Shown: positions 61,927 to 64,000 of the stretch, one piece after another | Position numbering within the stretch: position 1 is the first letter of the stretch | How the letters are laid out: every line of letters begins with the position of its first letter | DNA from: CALKJP01 sp046299555 | GTDB lineage: Bacteria > Bacteroidota > Bacteroidia > JACCXN01 | Length of the DNA: 64,000 nucleotides | Direction: 5' to 3' | Assembly: GCA_046299555.1 (NCBI GenBank) | Contig: JBKBHS010000001.1 | Span: 124,001 to 188,000, forward strand | Translations under genes and position numbers: made by a program | Notes under the pieces: model-generated | The model's input: only the letters and a program-made list of their open reading frames with translations | Told to the model about the DNA's origin: nothing | Databases searched by the model: none

Positions 61927-63756
61927 TTATTTAATTGATTTTTGATATTCAATAATTGATTTTAATTCTGCTTTTAATGCATCTAGTTCTTTTTCAACAT
62001 TATTATTCTTTTCTAATAATTGTTTATTCAATATAGCATAATTGTTAATTTGATGTGTTAAATTATCTATTATTATTTTTTGTTCACGTATTGCTTCAAT
62101 AGCTATTACCGATAATTTTGAATAATCAACTTGTAAATAACCTTCACTATCTTTGCTTACCAATAATGGAAATAACTCCATTAATTCATTTGCATTAACT
62201 CCAATTTGTAATGTGGTATCGTTAAACCTATCAGGAAATTCATCAACCTTCCATTTATACGTGTATGCATTGAATTTTTCTATTTTCCCTAAAACATTTG
62301 TAATTCTTTGAAAATTTTTCTTTAATCTTTCATCTGAACAACTTACAAAACTTCCAAAAGTACATACATTTCCATTACTTTGAAGTATCAAATTTGTAGG
62401 CCCCCCACCGGTAAATAATCCCCATGTACTTTCAATTATAAATCTGCGCCTGCAGCATTCTGGAGTTGTCCCAGGGTTAGATGGATATTCCCATATTTCT
62501 AAATTTCTTGGTCCAACCCCTGCAAATCCATCAGGATCGCCATGATATAAAGTCCAACTTTTTTGTGGCCCTACTAAATCAATTCTTGCAGTTCCTTGAA
62601 CGCCATCAGGAAGCATGTTTGCTGCCTCTATTCTTAAATAATTATGGGCTGAATTATCAAAAATATGCAATTTAGTTAATGGATTGATAGTTCCAATGCC
62701 TACATTACCATTTGATAGAATACGCATTTTTTCTGTATTATTTGTTCTAAAGGCCAAATGTTGGTTATCATTTGTACCTATCCAGTTAGCGGTTGGATTT
62801 GTTCCTGTATTACCAGTAGTAAGCCAAGCTCCGGTAGTGGAAGTAAATGTTTGAGGCTGATCGGTTGTTAAGGTTATTGTTCCACTGTTATTCCATGTAA
62901 GGTTGGTAATATTCCAGTTTGGTCCGGTTGGTCCTGTGCTTCCCGTTGAACCGGTATTCCCTGTGGCTCCTGTAGGCCCTACTATTCCTGTTGGGCCAAT
63001 ATTCCCTGTAGCTCCTGTACTTCCGGTAGCACCTGTATTACCCGTTGCACCGGTAACACCTGTAGAACCTGTTGCTCCTGTATTTCCCGTTATTCCGGTA
63101 GCTCCTGTTACTCCTGTTGCTCCTGTATTTCCCGTTATTCCGGTAGCTCCTGTTACTCCTGTTGCTCCGGTAGCACCTGTATTACCTGTTGGTCCTGTAA
63201 CGCCTGTGGAACCAGTCGCTCCAGTAGTTCCTTGTATTCCTGTTGGTCCTGTGCTTCCTGTGGCTCCAGTATTACCTGTTGAACCAGTAACACCAGTGGA
63301 ACCTGTTGCTCCTGTTACTCCTTGTATTCCTGTTGGTCCCGTATCTCCTGTTGCACCAGTACTTCCGGTAGCACCTGTATTACCGGTTGCTCCCGTAACA
63401 CCCGTAGAACCTGTTACACCTGTTGCGCCTTGTATTCCTGTAGCCCCGGTATTACCTGTTGCTCCTGTAGCACCGTTCTGTGCAGCACACAACGAAACCC
63501 ATGTGGTACTTGCTGAAATATAATAATAGTAGCATTCGGCATCGGTATCATATACCAATAATGAATTGGCCGGATTTACAATTGCCAATCGCTGTGCAGT
63601 TGTCAAGCGTGGAATTAGTAAACCCTTGTCTGTTGCATCAATTTCCAATTTTGATGAAGGATGTGGTGTAGTAGTGCCTATACCTACATTGTTTTGTGCA
63701 TTAGCTAATGAAAATATTCCTAATACAAAAATTAATGTTACAACTTTGATCTTCAT
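61927..63756 (-). CDS. Collagen-like repeat protein with S74 domain
   Basis: A 609-residue protein: signal peptide about 1-20 (ending A-N-A-Q), an N-terminal V-G-I-G-T domain almost identical to that of the downstream gene, about 62 G-x-T collagen-type triplets (bases about 62920-63480), a beta region with I-D-L-V-G-P-Q-K-S-W, then an S74 domain at about 470-560 (C-S-D-E-R-L-K-K-N-F) and a C-terminal coiled coil (about 560-609). S74 would trim or chaperone a trimeric collagen-like stalk, an unusual pairing. It overlaps neither neighbour and ends 1 bp before the next start. Confidence 0.88.
   Translation of the reverse strand: MKIKVVTLIFVLGIFSLANAQNNVGIGTTTPHPSSKLEIDATDKGLLIPRLTTAQRLAIVNPANSLLVYDTDAECYYYYISASTTWVSLCAAQNGATGATGNTGATGIQGATGVTGSTGVTGATGNTGATGSTGATGDTGPTGIQGVTGATGSTGVTGSTGNTGATGSTGPTGIQGTTGATGSTGVTGPTGNTGATGATGVTGATGITGNTGATGVTGATGITGNTGATGSTGVTGATGNTGATGSTGATGNIGPTGIVGPTGATGNTGSTGSTGPTGPNWNITNLTWNNSGTITLTTDQPQTFTSTTGAWLTTGNTGTNPTANWIGTNDNQHLAFRTNNTEKMRILSNGNVGIGTINPLTKLHIFDNSAHNYLRIEAANMLPDGVQGTARIDLVGPQKSWTLYHGDPDGFAGVGPRNLEIWEYPSNPGTTPECCRRRFIIESTWGLFTGGGPTNLILQSNGNVCTFGSFVSCSDERLKKNFQRITNVLGKIEKFNAYTYKWKVDEFPDRFNDTTLQIGVNANELMELFPLLVSKDSEGYLQVDYSKLSVIAIEAIREQKIIIDNLTHQINNYAILNKQLLEKNNNVEKELDALKAELKSIIEYQKSIK
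62873..63105. repeat. 233-bp segment identical to 60997-61229
   Basis: Partner copy, in the S74-containing collagen-like gene, of the 233-bp identity with the downstream collagen-like gene. Same frame and same part of the protein. Confidence 0.85.
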
Positions 63757-63781
63757 ATTTCGATTATAAAATTTATCTGTT

Positions 63782-64000
63782 TTATCTAACTATTGTTAAG
63801 TTACCTTTTTGATTTACAATTTCACCATTAAGTAATACAGCTGTAAGTTTATACACATAAACTCCTGTATTTAGCGGATTCCCTTTGAATGTTCCGTCCC
63901 AACATGCATTTTTATCTTCTGTTTCAAACACTTTTTCTCCCCAACGATTATAAACCGCCCATCTTGCTGATTGAATACAATTACCAAGCACACATTGTTC
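63782..64000 (-). CDS. CHU_C-domain adhesin (5' part beyond the window)
   Basis: The frame is open to base 64000, so the gene continues outside. The visible 72 residues are the end of a gliding-motility-associated CHU_C domain (C-V-L-G-N-C-I-Q-S-A-R-W-A-V-Y-N-R-W-G-E-K-V-F, ending K-G-N-L-T-I-V-R) closely similar to that of the 1442-residue adhesin. It is 25 bp before the collagen-like S74 gene and is the likely first gene of that operon. Confidence 0.85.
   Translation of the reverse strand, partial: EQCVLGNCIQSARWAVYNRWGEKVFETEDKNACWDGTFKGNPLNTGVYVYKLTAVLLNGEIVNQKGNLTIVR

Noticed and set aside
61027..63523. Long plus-strand Pro/Val-rich reading frames opposite the collagen-like genes
   Set aside because: They are the complement of G-x-T repeats; the P-V-A-P-V pattern is forced by the repeat. 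The minus-strand frames have signal peptides and domains.

Overview
The window is AT-rich DNA from a Bacteroidota bacterium. The evidence is several giant SprB-repeat/CHU_C adhesins, PorP/SprF-type outer-membrane proteins, T9SS type A sorting tails, signal peptides ending in A-Q, and TAnnTTTG-type -7 promoter elements. The genus cannot be read from the sequence; the mix of T9SS adhesins, collagen-like/S74 proteins and an LigB-type repair cluster would suit an environmental Chitinophagales or Sphingobacteriales relative. No rRNA, tRNA, CRISPR, transposase or integrase was seen.

Layout. (1) 1-2683: 3' part of a SprB-repeat adhesin and its PorP/SprF partner. (2) About 2700-9950: an accessory block read rightwards. 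It holds an ECF-like sigma factor, a MerTP mercury importer, a GDCCVxC protein, YceI, a thioredoxin, an AhpC/TSA protein, DinB-like, NRDE/TANGO2, ATP-grasp, OsmC, a Met-rich membrane protein and a 39-residue Cys-containing membrane peptide, followed by an attC-like 131-bp palindrome. Its main hidden signal is a two-block motif, TGGGTGA-N12-A(T/A)TGG(T/A)ATAAA, found three times with identical spacing, once ahead of each of the three gene groups downstream of the sigma gene. I infer these are the sigma factor's own promoters. (3) 9957-21422: a leftward operon of two giant adhesins, PorP/SprF, and an OmpA/PD40 protein. (4) 21572-30864: a leftward TetR - TolC - membrane-fusion - RND efflux operon, followed by a TPR histidine kinase and NarL-type regulator. 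The kinase start codon lies in the loop of a perfect 15-bp terminator-like hairpin. (5) 30865-37378: an intergenic region with three FNR/Crp-type palindromes ahead of an SBBP-propeller T9SS protein; DUF2452; an iron-sulfur (6-4)-type photolyase; another T9SS-sorted protein. (6) 37487-41223: a LytTR regulator and a LytS-type propeller kinase. (7) 41324-49456: DUF2461, DUF429, exonuclease, DNA ligase and Lhr-like helicase in one overlapping run, then Hsp20 and an FN3 lipoprotein on the other strand, then the PdeM endonuclease. (8) 49508-57928: lipoprotein, dipeptide epimerase, histone H1-like Lys/Ala protein, and a 2057-residue alpha-2-macroglobulin. (9) 58056-64000: a leftward cell-surface operon with an S74-chaperone protein, two collagen-like proteins sharing a 233-bp identical segment, and the 3' end of a further CHU_C adhesin.

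How it fits together. Most of the window builds and decorates the cell surface through type IX secretion. Efflux, two-component and stress functions sit between those loci. The accessory block reads as a self-contained thiol/metal/oxidant stress regulon driven by its own sigma factor; that is an inference from motif placement and gene content, not a demonstrated system.
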